Shown: positions 1 to 9,849, counted from the first letter of the stretch. The stretch: 64,000 nucleotides of DNA from an uncultured Prochlorococcus sp. (GCA_902564535.1 CACFBG010000005.1:1-64000), one strand, 5' to 3'. The notes: generated from the letters alone by a model not told the origin. Made by a program: numbers and translations.

Positions 1-1
1 A

Positions 2-1123
2 GGCATTCTTACTATTAAAAGTTTTACCACAGAAGAATGGGAGCTCAAAAGACTTTCCAAGGAAAGTCTTTTATATCGACAAAGTAACAAAAAGGCAATA
101 AAACTTTCCGCAGCATTTATACCACTAATTAGATTTGCTATTTTATTTGCTTTTCTATCAATTCTTATAGTTGGAGGGCTAAAAACTTGGCAAGGAAATA
201 TGGAAATAGGTACATATAGTTTTTTAGTTTTTATAACACAAAGACTTCTTTGGCCTTTAACTACGCTTGGCCATACATTAGATGATTATCAAAGATCAAT
301 GGCATCTACAAATAGAATTTTAGACCTGATTGATACTCCTATTACCATAGAAAGTGGTACAAATTTTTTAGATAAAAAAAGTATTGATGGAGAAATCGAA
401 TTTATAAATGTCTCTTTCAACTATAAAGATAGAAAGAATATTCTTAATAATTTCAATTTAAAAATTTCTTCTGGTAAAACTCTTGGAATAGTTGGAGCCA
501 CAGGCTCTGGCAAGAGTACAATTGTCAAACTTCTACTCAGACTTTATCCTTTATACAAAGGTAATATATATATAGATCAAGTACCAATAGACCAACTTGA
601 TTTAAGTAATTTAAGAAGTTGCATTTCATTAGTCAGTCAAGATGTATATTTATTTCATGGTACAGTTGAAGAAAACATTGCTTACGGAGATAATAATGCA
701 AATGAAAAAGAAATAATCAAGGCAGCTGAACTTGCAGAAGCTGCTGATTTCATAAAAGAACTACCTCAAAATTACAAAACTATTGTAGGTGAACGTGGTC
801 AAAGACTTTCTGGAGGGCAAAGACAAAGAATTGCTCTAGCAAGGGCTATTCTTAAAAATTCTCCTATCCTGATTTTAGATGAAGCCACAGCTGCTGTTGA
901 CAATGAAACTGAAGCAGCAATCCAAAGATCGTTAGGCAAAATAACACAAAATAGAACTACTATAATTATTGCCCATAGACTAAGTACTGTTAGGAATGCT
1001 GATCAAATAATCGTTTTAGAAAAAGGACAAATAGTCCAAAAAGGAACTCATGACAATCTTATACTAAAAAATGGTAATTATAAAGACCTTTGGAACGTTC
1101 AAGCAGGCTTACAAAAAACTTAA
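2..1123 (+). CDS. ABC transporter, fused permease-ATPase (5' end missing)
   Basis: The frame is open from base 2, so the gene starts before the window; the ATG at 200 is internal. The visible part holds the last membrane segments of an exporter permease (about 35-60 codons in), followed by a complete nucleotide-binding domain. That domain has a Walker A (GATGSGKST), a Q-loop (VSQDVYLF), the signature LSGGQRQR, a Walker B ending in DEATAAVD, and the switch histidine in IIAHRLST. The order permease-ATPase in one chain is that of half-size type IV exporters (MsbA/multidrug/lipid type), which work as dimers in the cytoplasmic membrane. The substrate cannot be told from what is visible. It converges on the next gene with about 60 bases between them. 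Confidence 0.9.
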   Translation, partial: GILTIKSFTTEEWELKRLSKESLLYRQSNKKAIKLSAAFIPLIRFAILFAFLSILIVGGLKTWQGNMEIGTYSFLVFITQRLLWPLTTLGHTLDDYQRSMASTNRILDLIDTPITIESGTNFLDKKSIDGEIEFINVSFNYKDRKNILNNFNLKISSGKTLGIVGATGSGKSTIVKLLLRLYPLYKGNIYIDQVPIDQLDLSNLRSCISLVSQDVYLFHGTVEENIAYGDNNANEKEIIKAAELAEAADFIKELPQNYKTIVGERGQRLSGGQRQRIALARAILKNSPILILDEATAAVDNETEAAIQRSLGKITQNRTTIIIAHRLSTVRNADQIIVLEKGQIVQKGTHDNLILKNGNYKDLWNVQAGLQKT

Positions 1124-1182
1124 TTGGTGTATCTGTAATCCTCAATTATTGCAAGCTAATTAAAATATTTAACCTTTAAAGA

Positions 1183-1740
1183 TTATATTAGGAAAGTGAA
1201 GGAAGTGATCACTTTTTGAAATAATTGCTTAACTTTAGGCCATCGCTTCTCATTAGTACTAGTTGCCAAAGTATACAAATAGCCTCTATCTATAACAACA
1301 GTAGCAAGCTCATGACGGTCTCGATCTTGAAGATGAACTGAATATTCAAGATCATAAAAAGTGTGCCCTGATGTCTTACGAGAATTTGTCTCAACTAATT
1401 CAACTTCTCTGCCAGTCCCTTCAGGAGCTATCACCTCTTCCATCAATCTTTTACCCACAATTTCAGCAGTACCCAATTGTTCTAGATCGATATCCTCACC
1501 AACTTCAGAAACGACCAAACTCAAAGTCTCATCACTATTGATTAGATCATGAAAAACAACCTTGGGGCCGCCAGTAACAGCCACCCTGCTCCATCCATTT
1601 GGATAAAGGAATCCATATCGACCATCTTGACTTTGGAATGAATTCAATCCGGCAGATCCTGAACTATCACAGGCACCCAAAAGAAGTGCCAAAAAAACGA
1701 CAATAAGCAAGCGCCCATAGGGACGTAAAAATCCAGACAT
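1183..1740 (-). CDS. psbP: CyanoP (PsbP-like) photosystem II lipoprotein
   Basis: The protein begins with a hydrophobic signal segment ending in a lipobox (LLLGAC, Cys24 from the chosen start), so it should be a lipoprotein on the lumenal face of the thylakoid membrane. The mature part has the PsbP fold pattern: YGFLYPNGW near its start, VVFHDLI, a conserved Y-LEY strand and a closing KQLFQKVITSF segment. In cyanobacteria CyanoP helps early photosystem II assembly, near D2. The ATG at 1740 is preferred; an ATG at 1773 would add eleven residues ahead of a normal-looking signal peptide. It is divergent from recR, with about 115 bases between them. Confidence 0.85.
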   Translation of the reverse strand: MSGFLRPYGRLLIVVFLALLLGACDSSGSAGLNSFQSQDGRYGFLYPNGWSRVAVTGGPKVVFHDLINSDETLSLVVSEVGEDIDLEQLGTAEIVGKRLMEEVIAPEGTGREVELVETNSRKTSGHTFYDLEYSVHLQDRDRHELATVVIDRGYLYTLATSTNEKRWPKVKQLFQKVITSFTFLI

Positions 1741-1856
1741 TGAGAAAAATAAACCTGCCCTCATTCTGCCCAATCTTGCAATTACTGACAGGAGACTTGC
1801 ACATAAGAAAACTAAAGATTGAAATTGATTAAATTCTGGACATATGCAAAGGACCC

Positions 1857-2456
1857 CTGAGCGGCTTTACCAGACCACTTGCTCGTCTTATTGACCAGTT
1901 TGAACAATTACCAGGGATTGGGCCTAGGACGGCCCAAAGACTTGCATTACATCTTCTTAGACAACCAGAAGAAAAAATTCGTCGTTTTTCAGATGCGCTT
2001 CTTAATGCCCATGCACAAGTTGGTCAATGTCGAGAATGCTTCCATTTAAGTGCCAACAAAGAATGTGACATCTGTCTAAATCCCTCTCGAACAAAGAATC
2101 TTTTGTGTGTAGTAGCAGATTCTCGTGACTTAATAGCGCTAGAAAGGACAAAAGAATACAAGGGGCTTTATCACGTTTTAGGTGGTTTAATTTCTCCGAT
2201 GGATGGAATAGGACCAGAACTCCTACAAATATCTAGCCTTATAAAAAGAGTTGATCATAATGAAATCAATGAAGTTATTCTTGCTCTAACACCAAGTGTT
2301 GAAGGTGAGACAACAAGTCTTTACCTCGCACGCTTACTCAAACCCTTTACTAAAGTCACACGTATTGCTTATGGGTTACCAGTTGGAAGCGAATTGGAAT
2401 ACGCAGATGATGTGACTCTGACCAGAGCTCTAGAAGGGCGACGAGCAATTGAATAA
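1857..2456 (+). CDS. recR: Recombination protein RecR
   Basis: RecR works with RecF and RecO to load RecA at single-stranded gaps. The sequence has the helix-hairpin-helix [17 protein letters not shown], a four-cysteine zinc site (CRECF...CDIC), and the Toprim domain with VVADSRDL and the conserved tail [11 protein letters not shown]. The full reading frame is open from 1833 but contains no ATG, GTG or TTG before the conserved N-terminal block [15 protein letters not shown] at 1857 preceded by AAAGGA gives a product of 199 residues, the normal family size; ATT at 1833 and CTG at 1836 are alternatives. An ATG at 1843 lies in another frame. Identity is certain, the start is not. lipA follows after 18 bases. 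Confidence 0.85.
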   Translation: MSGFTRPLARLIDQFEQLPGIGPRTAQRLALHLLRQPEEKIRRFSDALLNAHAQVGQCRECFHLSANKECDICLNPSRTKNLLCVVADSRDLIALERTKEYKGLYHVLGGLISPMDGIGPELLQISSLIKRVDHNEINEVILALTPSVEGETTSLYLARLLKPFTKVTRIAYGLPVGSELEYADDVTLTRALEGRRAIE

Positions 2457-2474
2457 AAGTTCCTAAAGGTATTT

Positions 2475-3395
2475 ATGACAACAACTACTAATCGGAAAAC
2501 TAAATACAGCAATAGCTTGCCCAAAGAACGCCTACCTAGCTGGATTAAACCTACGATTGGGAAAGTTTCCCAGCTAGAAAAAGTCCAAAATCTTGTTAAA
2601 AAGAACGGATTACACACCATTTGTGAAGAAGGACGTTGTCCAAATAGAGGCGAATGTTATGCCTCAGGAACTGCAACTTTCCTATTAGGAGGTTCCATTT
2701 GCACAAGAAGTTGTGCATTTTGCCAAGTAGATAAAGGCAGTCCAAATAGATATTTGGATAATTTAGAAGCTACAAGAGTTGCAAATGCAGTAATACAATT
2801 AGGTCTAAAGTATGTAGTTATCACTTCAGTTGCAAGAGACGATCTGAATGACCACGGAGCAAGTCTATTTAGTAGAACTATTCAAGAGATTCGTAAATTA
2901 AATTCTGAAATTGGGATCGAAGTTTTAACTCCAGACTTCTGGAGTAGAAGTCACAGCTTGAAAGTTTCAATTCAAAAACAAAAAGAAAGATTGGAAGAAG
3001 TATTGAACTCAAAACCAGCATGTTTCAATCACAATCTTGAAACAGTCGAACGTCTGCAAAAAGAAGTTAGGCGCGGAGCAACTTTTGAAAGATCTTTAGG
3101 ATTGCTTAAACTGGCAAGAGAAATGGCCCCAGAAATACCAACCAAATCTGGATTAATGCTTGGTCTAGGAGAAGAACGCGAAGAAATAATTAAGACCCTT
3201 CAGGATCTTCGATCAGTTGATTGTCAAAGGTTGACACTTGGCCAATACTTAAGACCTTCATTAGCACATATTCCAGTTAAACATTATTGGCATCCTAATG
3301 ACTTTGAAGAGTTTGCACTAATTGCAAAAGAATTAGGTTTCGAAAAAGTAAATAGTGGTCCATTAGTTCGAAGTAGTTACCATGCAAAAGATTAA
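2475..3395 (+). CDS. lipA: Lipoyl synthase
   Basis: Radical-SAM enzyme that inserts two sulfur atoms into octanoyl groups on lipoate-dependent proteins such as the E2 subunit of pyruvate dehydrogenase. The auxiliary iron-sulfur cluster motif is complete (C50-x4-C55-x5-C61), and so is the radical-SAM motif (C76-x3-C80-x2-C83). The motif FNHNLETV and the C-terminal RSSY, whose serine is an auxiliary-cluster ligand in this family, are also present. Length (306) is normal, with a modest lysine-rich insertion around residues 155-175. It follows recR closely, so the two are probably co-transcribed. Confidence 0.95.
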   Translation: MTTTTNRKTKYSNSLPKERLPSWIKPTIGKVSQLEKVQNLVKKNGLHTICEEGRCPNRGECYASGTATFLLGGSICTRSCAFCQVDKGSPNRYLDNLEATRVANAVIQLGLKYVVITSVARDDLNDHGASLFSRTIQEIRKLNSEIGIEVLTPDFWSRSHSLKVSIQKQKERLEEVLNSKPACFNHNLETVERLQKEVRRGATFERSLGLLKLAREMAPEIPTKSGLMLGLGEEREEIIKTLQDLRSVDCQRLTLGQYLRPSLAHIPVKHYWHPNDFEEFALIAKELGFEKVNSGPLVRSSYHAKD

Positions 3396-3397
3396 TT

Positions 3398-3913
3398 TCA
3401 ATCTGTTTTTGAAATAGAAGAGTGCCAGAGTTTTAGGTTGATTGATAACACATTTGAACAATCACCAAGCATTAGAATTCCAGCACCTCCCCAGATCATT
3501 CTCAAAGGTAAATCTAAAGGAGAAGAACCCACCTCTCTAACTTTGAGGAAACCTCTTTTAGTAAAATATTTCACTAATACTTCATGTTGCTTTTCTTCAT
3601 CCCTAATAGCTAATAATCTGGCATTTTTACAAGGCGTACTCTCTAAAGCCCAGGCCATTGTACTTGCCCAAACAAGATAACCTACTCCTCTAGGTGCATG
3701 TGGACTAACTCTCATTGTATCCAACTGCAATCCATTTATCCCTGAATAAGCCCACCCTTTCATTTCTCCCCATATTCGGATTTTATTTTCTTCTACTTTT
3801 TCAGCTACAACAAGTTTTAAGGTCCAAATATTGAATGGTCTTCTAACTTGTATCCTAAGCAATAGGCCTGAATCTAATGCTTGTTTCTCTAAGTTTTCTA
3901 ATGTTTCTGACAT
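3398..3913 (-). CDS. Conserved protein, GNAT-like fold
   Basis: A 171-residue protein with no membrane segment. Its C-terminal half has a pattern seen in GNAT acetyltransferases: a strand-helix region RGVGYLVWASTMAWAL, then ARLLAIRDEEKQHEVLVKYFTKRGF, which resembles the final helix and the y..GF strand of that fold. I do not see a convincing acetyl-CoA pyrophosphate loop (Q/R-x-x-G-x-G/A), so enzymatic activity is unproven. The start codon shares one base with the stop of the preceding nuclease-fold gene (TAATG), which points to translational coupling. It converges on lipA with only 2 bases between. Confidence 0.65.
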   Translation of the reverse strand: MSETLENLEKQALDSGLLLRIQVRRPFNIWTLKLVVAEKVEENKIRIWGEMKGWAYSGINGLQLDTMRVSPHAPRGVGYLVWASTMAWALESTPCKNARLLAIRDEEKQHEVLVKYFTKRGFLKVREVGSSPLDLPLRMIWGGAGILMLGDCSNVLSINLKLWHSSISKTD

Positions 3914-4317
3914 TAATAATTAGAACATGTATCTATACCAAAACCTTGAGAGATCATCTTCTGACCAATTTCCATATCACTTCCAATAGGAATAACTCTT
4001 GCCACTAAAATACCATCTTCTGAAGTTAAAGGTTTTAAATTCACGCGAGTTCTTCGTGGAAATTCTGATTTCAACCAATCTTTTGCTTTATAAGCCTTAT
4101 CAGGATCTATTCTTATACATCCAATTTGGACTGTATAACTTCTATTTTGATCGCCTATTTGCAATAATGATGAGCTCCTGACTTGCAAAATTTCAGCAGC
4201 TCCAGCCAACCAAGGCATAGTGAAAAGTAAAATAGAAAATATAAATATCACAATGAAATTTGACTTAATCTTGTCAATGTAAAATTTAAGGCAAAGTTTT
4301 TGCTGATTTCTTATCAT
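3913..4317 (-). CDS. Secreted/anchored SNase-like fold protein
   Basis: A 134-residue protein with an N-terminal hydrophobic segment (about residues 18-40), so it is probably exported or membrane-anchored. The remainder follows the order of a staphylococcal-nuclease barrel: YTVQIGCIRIDPD, then a helix AYKAKDWLKSEF, strands RTRVNLKP and ILVARVIPIG, and a closing helix EIGQKMISQGFGI. The catalytic arginines and glutamate of true nucleases are not at the expected places (see findings), so it may bind rather than cut nucleic acid, or do something else. It is the first gene of a two-gene unit with the GNAT-like gene. Confidence 0.65.
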   Translation of the reverse strand: MIRNQQKLCLKFYIDKIKSNFIVIFIFSILLFTMPWLAGAAEILQVRSSSLLQIGDQNRSYTVQIGCIRIDPDKAYKAKDWLKSEFPRRTRVNLKPLTSEDGILVARVIPIGSDMEIGQKMISQGFGIDTCSNY

Positions 4318-4323
4318 ATTTTC

Positions 4324-6120
4324 TCATGAAACGGACTTATTATCTATTTCAAGAAATGAATCTGAGTGTTTTGGAATTCCTACCATTTGGGCATTACTTT
4401 TTCCAGGAGGAACCATCGGATAACAATTTTCACCTCTTCTTACATGAACATCAATAAGTGCAGGTTGAGAAGAAGAAAAAGCATCTTTCAAAGATGAAAT
4501 TAAATTATTACGATCATTAATTAGAATCCCTGAAATCCCAAAAGCTTTAGCCAAAGCAATAAAATCAGGCATTCCAGATAGCATATCTGAGGCTGAATAA
4601 CGCTCATCATAAAAGCTTTCCTGCCACTGTCTAACCATTCCTTGCCATTGATTATTAACAATCACAATTTTTACTGGTAAATTATATTGGGCAATTGTTC
4701 CAAGTTCTTGGATATTCATTAAGATACTTGCATCACCAGCTATACATATAACTTTTTCATCTGGCAATGCTATCTGAGCACCAATTGCAGAAGGTACCCC
4801 ATAACCCATAGTGCCAAGACCAGCACTACTTATCCATTGTCTAGGGCCAGTTAGTAAATATTGAGCGGCCCACATTTGATGTTGCCCTACATCAGTAGTT
4901 ATGAATGCATTAGATGCAAGACTTCTAATAGCAAGAAGGACTTCTTGTGGATATATTTCACCTTCCTTAGGCGGCTGAAACAGAGGGTAATACTTCTTCC
5001 AATTTTCTATTTTACTAATCCATTCAGCTGTTTTAACATGAACCTTTCGGCTTTTTGATAACTGAAGCAACTTAGTTAGACTTAATGCTATATCTCCTAA
5101 AATTGATACATCAGCCCTTCTATTTTTGCTTATTTCAGCTGGATCAATTTCAAAGTGAATAACTTTTGCAGAGGGTGCAAATGTATCTAACTTCCCGGTT
5201 ACTCTGTCATCAAAACGTGCTCCAATAGCAATTAATAAATCACATTCAGTTACTGCAAAGTTTGCATATGCAGTCCCATGCATACCCAACATTCCAACAG
5301 ATAAATGATCTAACTCATCAAAAGCCCCCTTACCCATCAAAGTAGTAGTTACTGGAAGTTGATATAAATTAGACAATTCAGAAAGAGTTTTATGAGCTCC
5401 TGAAGAAATAACTCCACCTCCAACATATAAAAGAGGTCTTTTTGCTTCTTCAATAAGGTCTAAAGCCAAAGCTATTGATTTTTCATCTGGAGGTTCAGGC
5501 AACCGAAAACCTTGCGGACAAATTGAACCTGGAGCTACAGGAATATAATCAAATAATTCTTGTCCAACATCCTTGGGTATATCAATTAGGACAGGACCTG
5601 GTCTACCAGAAGATGCTATTAAAAATGCTTGAGAGACTACAGAAGCTATATCAGCAGGATTTCTAACAACCCATGAATGTTTCACAATAGGGAGGGTAAT
5701 TCCAAAAATATCTGTTTCCTGAAAAGCGTCTGTACCAATTGCAGGTCTTGGAACTTGTCCTGTTACAACAACTAAAGGCACTGAGTCCATTTGAGCTGTA
5801 GCAATTCCTGTAACCAAATTGGTAGCCCCTGGACCAGAAGTCCCAAAACAAACTCCAACTTTTCCTGTCGCACGAGAATACCCATCTGCTGCATGTGAGC
5901 CACCTTGCTCGTGGCGCACGAGGATATGCCTAAGCCAACCTTGAGACTCTGCTTTATGAACTGCATCATAAATAGGCAAAATAGCTCCGCCTGGATAGCC
6001 AAAAATCGTGTCCACTCCATGGCGACGGAGAGAATCCATAAGAGCATCTGCTCCAGAAGTCTTCACTTGATCTTTATTCTCAGAGTCATCTAAATTAGTA
6101 GGTGAAGAAGTCAGTGTCAC
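4324..6120 (-). CDS. ilvB: Acetolactate synthase, large (catalytic) subunit
   Basis: Thiamine-diphosphate enzyme condensing two pyruvates to acetolactate (valine/leucine) or pyruvate with 2-oxobutyrate (isoleucine). The 598-residue protein has the N-terminal [13 protein letters not shown] block with the conserved catalytic glutamate in RHEQGG, a central FAD-associated domain, and the ThDP/Mg motif [12 protein letters not shown]...NNQWQGM. The start is GTG. The regulatory subunit ilvN lies 42 kb away on the same strand, so the two subunits are not in one operon here. Downstream, only 6 bases separate its stop from the SNase-like gene. Confidence 0.96.
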   Translation of the reverse strand: MTLTSSPTNLDDSENKDQVKTSGADALMDSLRRHGVDTIFGYPGGAILPIYDAVHKAESQGWLRHILVRHEQGGSHAADGYSRATGKVGVCFGTSGPGATNLVTGIATAQMDSVPLVVVTGQVPRPAIGTDAFQETDIFGITLPIVKHSWVVRNPADIASVVSQAFLIASSGRPGPVLIDIPKDVGQELFDYIPVAPGSICPQGFRLPEPPDEKSIALALDLIEEAKRPLLYVGGGVISSGAHKTLSELSNLYQLPVTTTLMGKGAFDELDHLSVGMLGMHGTAYANFAVTECDLLIAIGARFDDRVTGKLDTFAPSAKVIHFEIDPAEISKNRRADVSILGDIALSLTKLLQLSKSRKVHVKTAEWISKIENWKKYYPLFQPPKEGEIYPQEVLLAIRSLASNAFITTDVGQHQMWAAQYLLTGPRQWISSAGLGTMGYGVPSAIGAQIALPDEKVICIAGDASILMNIQELGTIAQYNLPVKIVIVNNQWQGMVRQWQESFYDERYSASDMLSGMPDFIALAKAFGISGILINDRNNLISSLKDAFSSSQPALIDVHVRRGENCYPMVPPGKSNAQMVGIPKHSDSFLEIDNKSVS

Positions 6121-6407
6121 GGAAAAATAAAAGTCTTCTTATCGCAAAGACTAGGAGCTAAAAGTTCAATTGGCTCAATAAACGTTAAAGATGATATGCA
6201 AAAGCAATTTTTCTGACGGGCAAAGAAAATTAACAAGTTTCTTAGTACAAGAGAGCTAAAGATAAAATATCTCTCGAATATTTCATAGCAATTTAATCAA
6301 TGAATCAAGAAAAATATATAGGAATCTAAAGTTATCCAAATTAAATTAACCACAAATACATAAAGATAAAATACAAGATTTAACCCATATATTTTATCTT
6401 TATTACA
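6121..6407. other. Spacer between ilvB and hemH
   Basis: This 287-base AT-rich spacer has no supportable gene. It must carry the ilvB promoter. Next to the hemH stop there is an AT-rich inverted repeat: AAAGATAAAATA at 6363-6374 pairs with TATTTTATCTTT near 6390-6402, a possible weak hemH terminator. A further copy of AAAGATAAAATA lies near 6259. Confidence 0.5.
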
Positions 6408-7583
6408 TCAAAGTAATCCAATCAAATGCAAAGGCCCTTGGCCTATAAATAATTCTAATACTAATGACAAAAATACAATCATTGCCACTCTTCCATTCCA
6501 CACCTCAGAACTATTATTCCATCCCCATTGCCATTTTTCCTGAGGGTAAAGCTTAATTTTTTTTGGCAATGTAGCGGCTTCATCAAGTCCTATTTCTGGG
6601 CCTTCAAGGCATTCTATGACCAAATCTGCCAATCCTTTAATAAACAATGGGTAAGTATCTAATGCTCTAACTCTACGAAAATTAGTAATGCCATTTTTAA
6701 TCGCAAGATCTCTATATTGAATATCCATTTCCTCAAGTGTCTCGATATGTTCACTTACAAAACTAATTGGAACAACAACTAAGTCACTAATTTTAGCTTC
6801 TCCAAGCTTCTCAATAACTTCTTCAGTATAAGGTTTAAGCCATTCTTCTGGACCCACTCTACTTTGATAAGCAAGGGTAAATGCATTTTTAAATCCTAAT
6901 ATTTTTTCCAATTCTTCTGTTATTAAATAGGTAGATCTTTCAATTTCTTTTTGATAAGGGTCACCTGCTTCTTCCACATAACTTTTAGGCACTCCATGAG
7001 CGCTAAAAAAAACATGTGCATCTTTAGGCAAATCACATAACTGAATTTTATTTGCAATTAATTCAGCCATTGATCTCACATATCCTTGATTGTCATACCA
7101 ACTTCTAATACAACGAATAGTTAATTGCTGAAAATCTAGATCTGATTGTCTTAATCTACTTAGTTCTCTAAAGCTAGAGCCACTAGTACTTATAGAGAAA
7201 TGAGGATATAAAGGCAAAACAACCACTTGATTTATTCCATCAGCCTTCAAATCAGCAACGGCTGATTCTGTAAAAGGATGCCAATATCTCATTGCTACAT
7301 AACTAGTAGCATCAATTCCTCTCTGTCTTAATTCACTCTGCAACTCCCTTGCTTGTTGCTCAGTAATTCTTCTAAGTGGAGAACCTCCTCCAATTGACAA
7401 ATAAGCCCGTTGTGACTTTTCACTCCTCAAAGTACTGATTAACCAAGCCAAAGGTTTCTGAAGAGCAGGAGCTGGCAAGCGAATGATCTCTGGATCGGCA
7501 AAAAGGTTATAAAGGAATGGTCCAACGTCCTGTATTCGTTCAGGCCCTCCGAGATTCATTAAGAGGACACCAACGCGAGCCAT
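6408..7583 (-). CDS. hemH: Ferrochelatase with C-terminal chlorophyll-binding-type helix
   Basis: Inserts ferrous iron into protoporphyrin IX to make heme. The catalytic histidine is H196 in [18 protein letters not shown], and [12 protein letters not shown] carries the conserved glutamate. After the catalytic core (about 340 residues) there is an extra 43-residue tail with W...[19 protein letters not shown]. This is one membrane helix of the light-harvesting/high-light-inducible (CAB) type, with its glutamate, asparagine and arginine. That arrangement is known for cyanobacterial and plastid ferrochelatase and probably anchors the enzyme in thylakoids and couples heme to chlorophyll supply. 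It is divergent from the recombinase gene. Confidence 0.96.
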   Translation of the reverse strand: MARVGVLLMNLGGPERIQDVGPFLYNLFADPEIIRLPAPALQKPLAWLISTLRSEKSQRAYLSIGGGSPLRRITEQQARELQSELRQRGIDATSYVAMRYWHPFTESAVADLKADGINQVVVLPLYPHFSISTSGSSFRELSRLRQSDLDFQQLTIRCIRSWYDNQGYVRSMAELIANKIQLCDLPKDAHVFFSAHGVPKSYVEEAGDPYQKEIERSTYLITEELEKILGFKNAFTLAYQSRVGPEEWLKPYTEEVIEKLGEAKISDLVVVPISFVSEHIETLEEMDIQYRDLAIKNGITNFRRVRALDTYPLFIKGLADLVIECLEGPEIGLDEAATLPKKIKLYPQEKWQWGWNNSSEVWNGRVAMIVFLSLVLELFIGQGPLHLIGLL

Positions 7584-7648
7584 TTAAGGGAAAAATCTAT
7601 ATAACAGGTGTGAGCTATGCCCAACAACCGACAAGGTAGCTAAAGATT

Positions 7649-8824
7649 TTGATGAAAACGCATCTAAGTGAAGAGCTGCTAAACATCAACAAAGGCCTAT
7701 CCGAGGAAGGAGTCAAATTACGAATAGAGCAAAGAGGCGGGAAATTAAATCTGCGTGGGCCATTGCCATGTCGTTCCAATACAGGGATTACAAGAATTCA
7801 GAGATTAAGTTTGGGCTTATCTTCAACGAAAGAAGGCCTCAAAGAAGCGACAAAAATTCTTCAATTAATTCTTCTTCAACTAGATCACAATCAATTCGAA
7901 TGGAAACATTGGACGTCTAGTGCCACTCAAAAAGCACATAAAAAAGAAGAAAATGATGCTCTGTTAGCAGTGAAGAATTTTGAAGAGGCTTTCTACTCTG
8001 ACCCAATCAGGAAGAAATCTCCATCAAGTACTGATTCGACCTGGAAAGGTGCATACTCTCCTTATTTTAATAGATTATTAAAAGTTAATAATGATTTAAA
8101 AACTTCACTTAACAGTGAATTATTTCTTGTAACTCTGAAAACTTATAAAGAGAATAGTCGAAGTAGACAGCAATGTTCAATTGCACTTAATGCATTAGCA
8201 AAGCATATAGGCATTTCCTTGCCAGAGGACTGGAAAGCTCAAGCAAGTGGATATGGACTTCACAAAGCTAATTTTCGAGAATTACCAACTGACGACTTAA
8301 TCAAAGAGTATTGGTCAAAAATACCCAACAAAAAATGGAGATTAGCTTTTGGATTAATGGCAACATATGGCCTCAGAAATCATGAGATATTTTTTTGCGA
8401 TCTATCTTGTTTTGACAATAATGAAAATAATATTCTTAGAATTCTTCCTAATACTAAAACTGGTGAACATCAAGTCTGGCCATTCCCTCCAGAATGGGTT
8501 GACTTATTTGAATTAAAATCACTTAAAGAAGGTTACAAAGCGCTTCCAAATATAAATACAGATCTTCAAAAAACCTCTCTACAAAAAGTAGGGAGAAGAG
8601 TCGCGGAACAATTCAAAAGATATCATTTACCAATCAAACCATATGATTTGAGGCATGCATGGGCAGTAAGAACAATTCATATAGGACTTCCAGATTCAGT
8701 TTCTGCAAGAATGATGGGACATTCAGTGAATATCCATACTCAAAACTATCATCACTGGATAACACTTAGAGATCAACAAAAAGCTGTTGATGATGCACTT
8801 TCAAGACAAATTCATAAAACCTAG
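7649..8824 (+). CDS. Tyrosine recombinase / phage-integrase family protein
   Basis: A 391-residue protein whose C-terminal half has the tyrosine-recombinase catalytic set: R243 (GLRNHE), K270 (NTKTGEH), R335 (YDLRHAWAVR), H358 (MMGHS) and the nucleophile Y367 (HTQNYHHW). The usual first histidine of the HxxR box is a tyrosine here (Y332). Residues about 120-220 look like a core-binding domain; the N-terminal 90 residues resemble an Arm-type DNA-binding region. There is no excisionase, no phage gene, no adjacent tRNA and no direct repeats, so it does not look like the marker of a mobile element. Its target is unknown; chromosome maintenance and old domestication are both possible. Confidence 0.8.
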   Translation: MMKTHLSEELLNINKGLSEEGVKLRIEQRGGKLNLRGPLPCRSNTGITRIQRLSLGLSSTKEGLKEATKILQLILLQLDHNQFEWKHWTSSATQKAHKKEENDALLAVKNFEEAFYSDPIRKKSPSSTDSTWKGAYSPYFNRLLKVNNDLKTSLNSELFLVTLKTYKENSRSRQQCSIALNALAKHIGISLPEDWKAQASGYGLHKANFRELPTDDLIKEYWSKIPNKKWRLAFGLMATYGLRNHEIFFCDLSCFDNNENNILRILPNTKTGEHQVWPFPPEWVDLFELKSLKEGYKALPNINTDLQKTSLQKVGRRVAEQFKRYHLPIKPYDLRHAWAVRTIHIGLPDSVSARMMGHSVNIHTQNYHHWITLRDQQKAVDDALSRQIHKT

Positions 8825-8864
8825 TAAAATATTTATATTGAATTTCACATAAACATAAAAAGCC

Positions 8865-9542
8865 ATGTCTAGTTTGAATTCAATTAAAGACCTAGATTTG
8901 CATGCTGAATCACTAGGCATAGGGGGTTACTTGGCAGCAGATCAAGATGAAAAAAGCTATAAAAATAGAATGCAAAAAAGAAAAGAAATACAAGATAAAA
9001 GACTCGAGGAAAGAAATAAAGAGAAAGGTTTAATCGTTATTTTTACTGGTAATGGAAAAGGTAAAACCACCGCGGCCCTTGGAATGGCATTGAGAGTAAT
9101 AGGTCATAAAAAGTCAGTAGCAGTAATTCAATTCATAAAAGGGGGGTGGGAGTCAGGAGAAACTAAAGCTCTACAAGGCTTTGACAAATTATTAGAATTT
9201 CATACTCTTGGAGAAGGGTTTACTTGGGAATCTCAAGACAGACAAAGGGATCAATTGCTAATTGAAAAAGCATGGAAAAAGTCTTTACGATATCTTGAAG
9301 ATCCTAAATTCAAATTAGTTATATTGGATGAAATTAATGTTGCTATGAAGCTAGGCTATATTAATCATTCGCAAGTATTAACCGGAATAAAATCAAGGCC
9401 AAAACTTACACATGTTGCACTTACAGGTAGAGGAGCACCTCAAGAACTTATTGATCAAGCAGATCTTGTAACAGAAATGAAGTTAGTTCATCACCCCTTT
9501 AAGGAACAAGGAGTAAAAGCACAAAAAGGAATCGAATACTAA
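8865..9542 (+). CDS. cobO: Corrinoid adenosyltransferase
   Basis: Transfers the adenosyl group of ATP to cob(I)alamin or cob(I)yrinate a,c-diamide. It belongs to the CobO/BtuR/CobA family: P-loop GNGKGKTTAALGMALR, the VIQFIKGGW strand, a Walker-B-like LVILDEIN, and LTGRGAPQELIDQADLVTEM near the end. About 55 extra residues precede the P-loop; they are charged and lysine-rich, and such an N-terminal extension is common in this family. It fits with cobK and cobQ elsewhere in the window as part of cobamide synthesis, probably pseudocobalamin in picocyanobacteria (established for the group, not visible here). Confidence 0.93.
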   Translation: MSSLNSIKDLDLHAESLGIGGYLAADQDEKSYKNRMQKRKEIQDKRLEERNKEKGLIVIFTGNGKGKTTAALGMALRVIGHKKSVAVIQFIKGGWESGETKALQGFDKLLEFHTLGEGFTWESQDRQRDQLLIEKAWKKSLRYLEDPKFKLVILDEINVAMKLGYINHSQVLTGIKSRPKLTHVALTGRGAPQELIDQADLVTEMKLVHHPFKEQGVKAQKGIEY

Positions 9543-9548
9543 TAAAAT

Positions 9549-9737
9549 TCAGCTTGAACTCTTTAAATCAGCAATAATTAATTTATGAGAAGACACTAAT
9601 AAATTTAAACCTGTAACAATTAAAGCTTTATGAATATTGGGATCACTCCAACATGAAGGATCTTCTCTAGCTTTTTCTATTGCTGAGATAGTAAGTCTTG
9701 CAAGCAATCCACTAGAATCAATAGATTTTTTTGACAT
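9549..9737 (-). CDS. Small conserved hypothetical protein
   Basis: A 62-residue soluble, mostly helical protein of unknown function. The frame is open to a TTG at 9782, but the ATG at 9737 (MSKKSIDSS) is the more likely start. I recognise no domain. It lies convergent to cobO (6-base gap) and divergent from pyrH. Confidence 0.55.
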   Translation of the reverse strand: MSKKSIDSSGLLARLTISAIEKAREDPSCWSDPNIHKALIVTGLNLLVSSHKLIIADLKSSS

Positions 9738-9849
9738 AACAAAATTTTTACTTATAGAAACAATCTCTAATGAATTCGCCAAGAAAATTGTTCCAGCTAA
9801 TTAGCTGTCTCTGATTTTTTTGCTACTGTCAAAAAGATATGAAATATTA

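Noticed and set aside
2369..2620. 83-codon minus-strand frame across recR and lipA
   Set aside because: Antisense shadow of two well-identified genes, with no family resemblance of its own.
5772..6047. 91-codon minus-strand frame inside ilvB
   Set aside because: Lies in a shifted frame of the strongly conserved N-terminal half of ilvB; no independent support.
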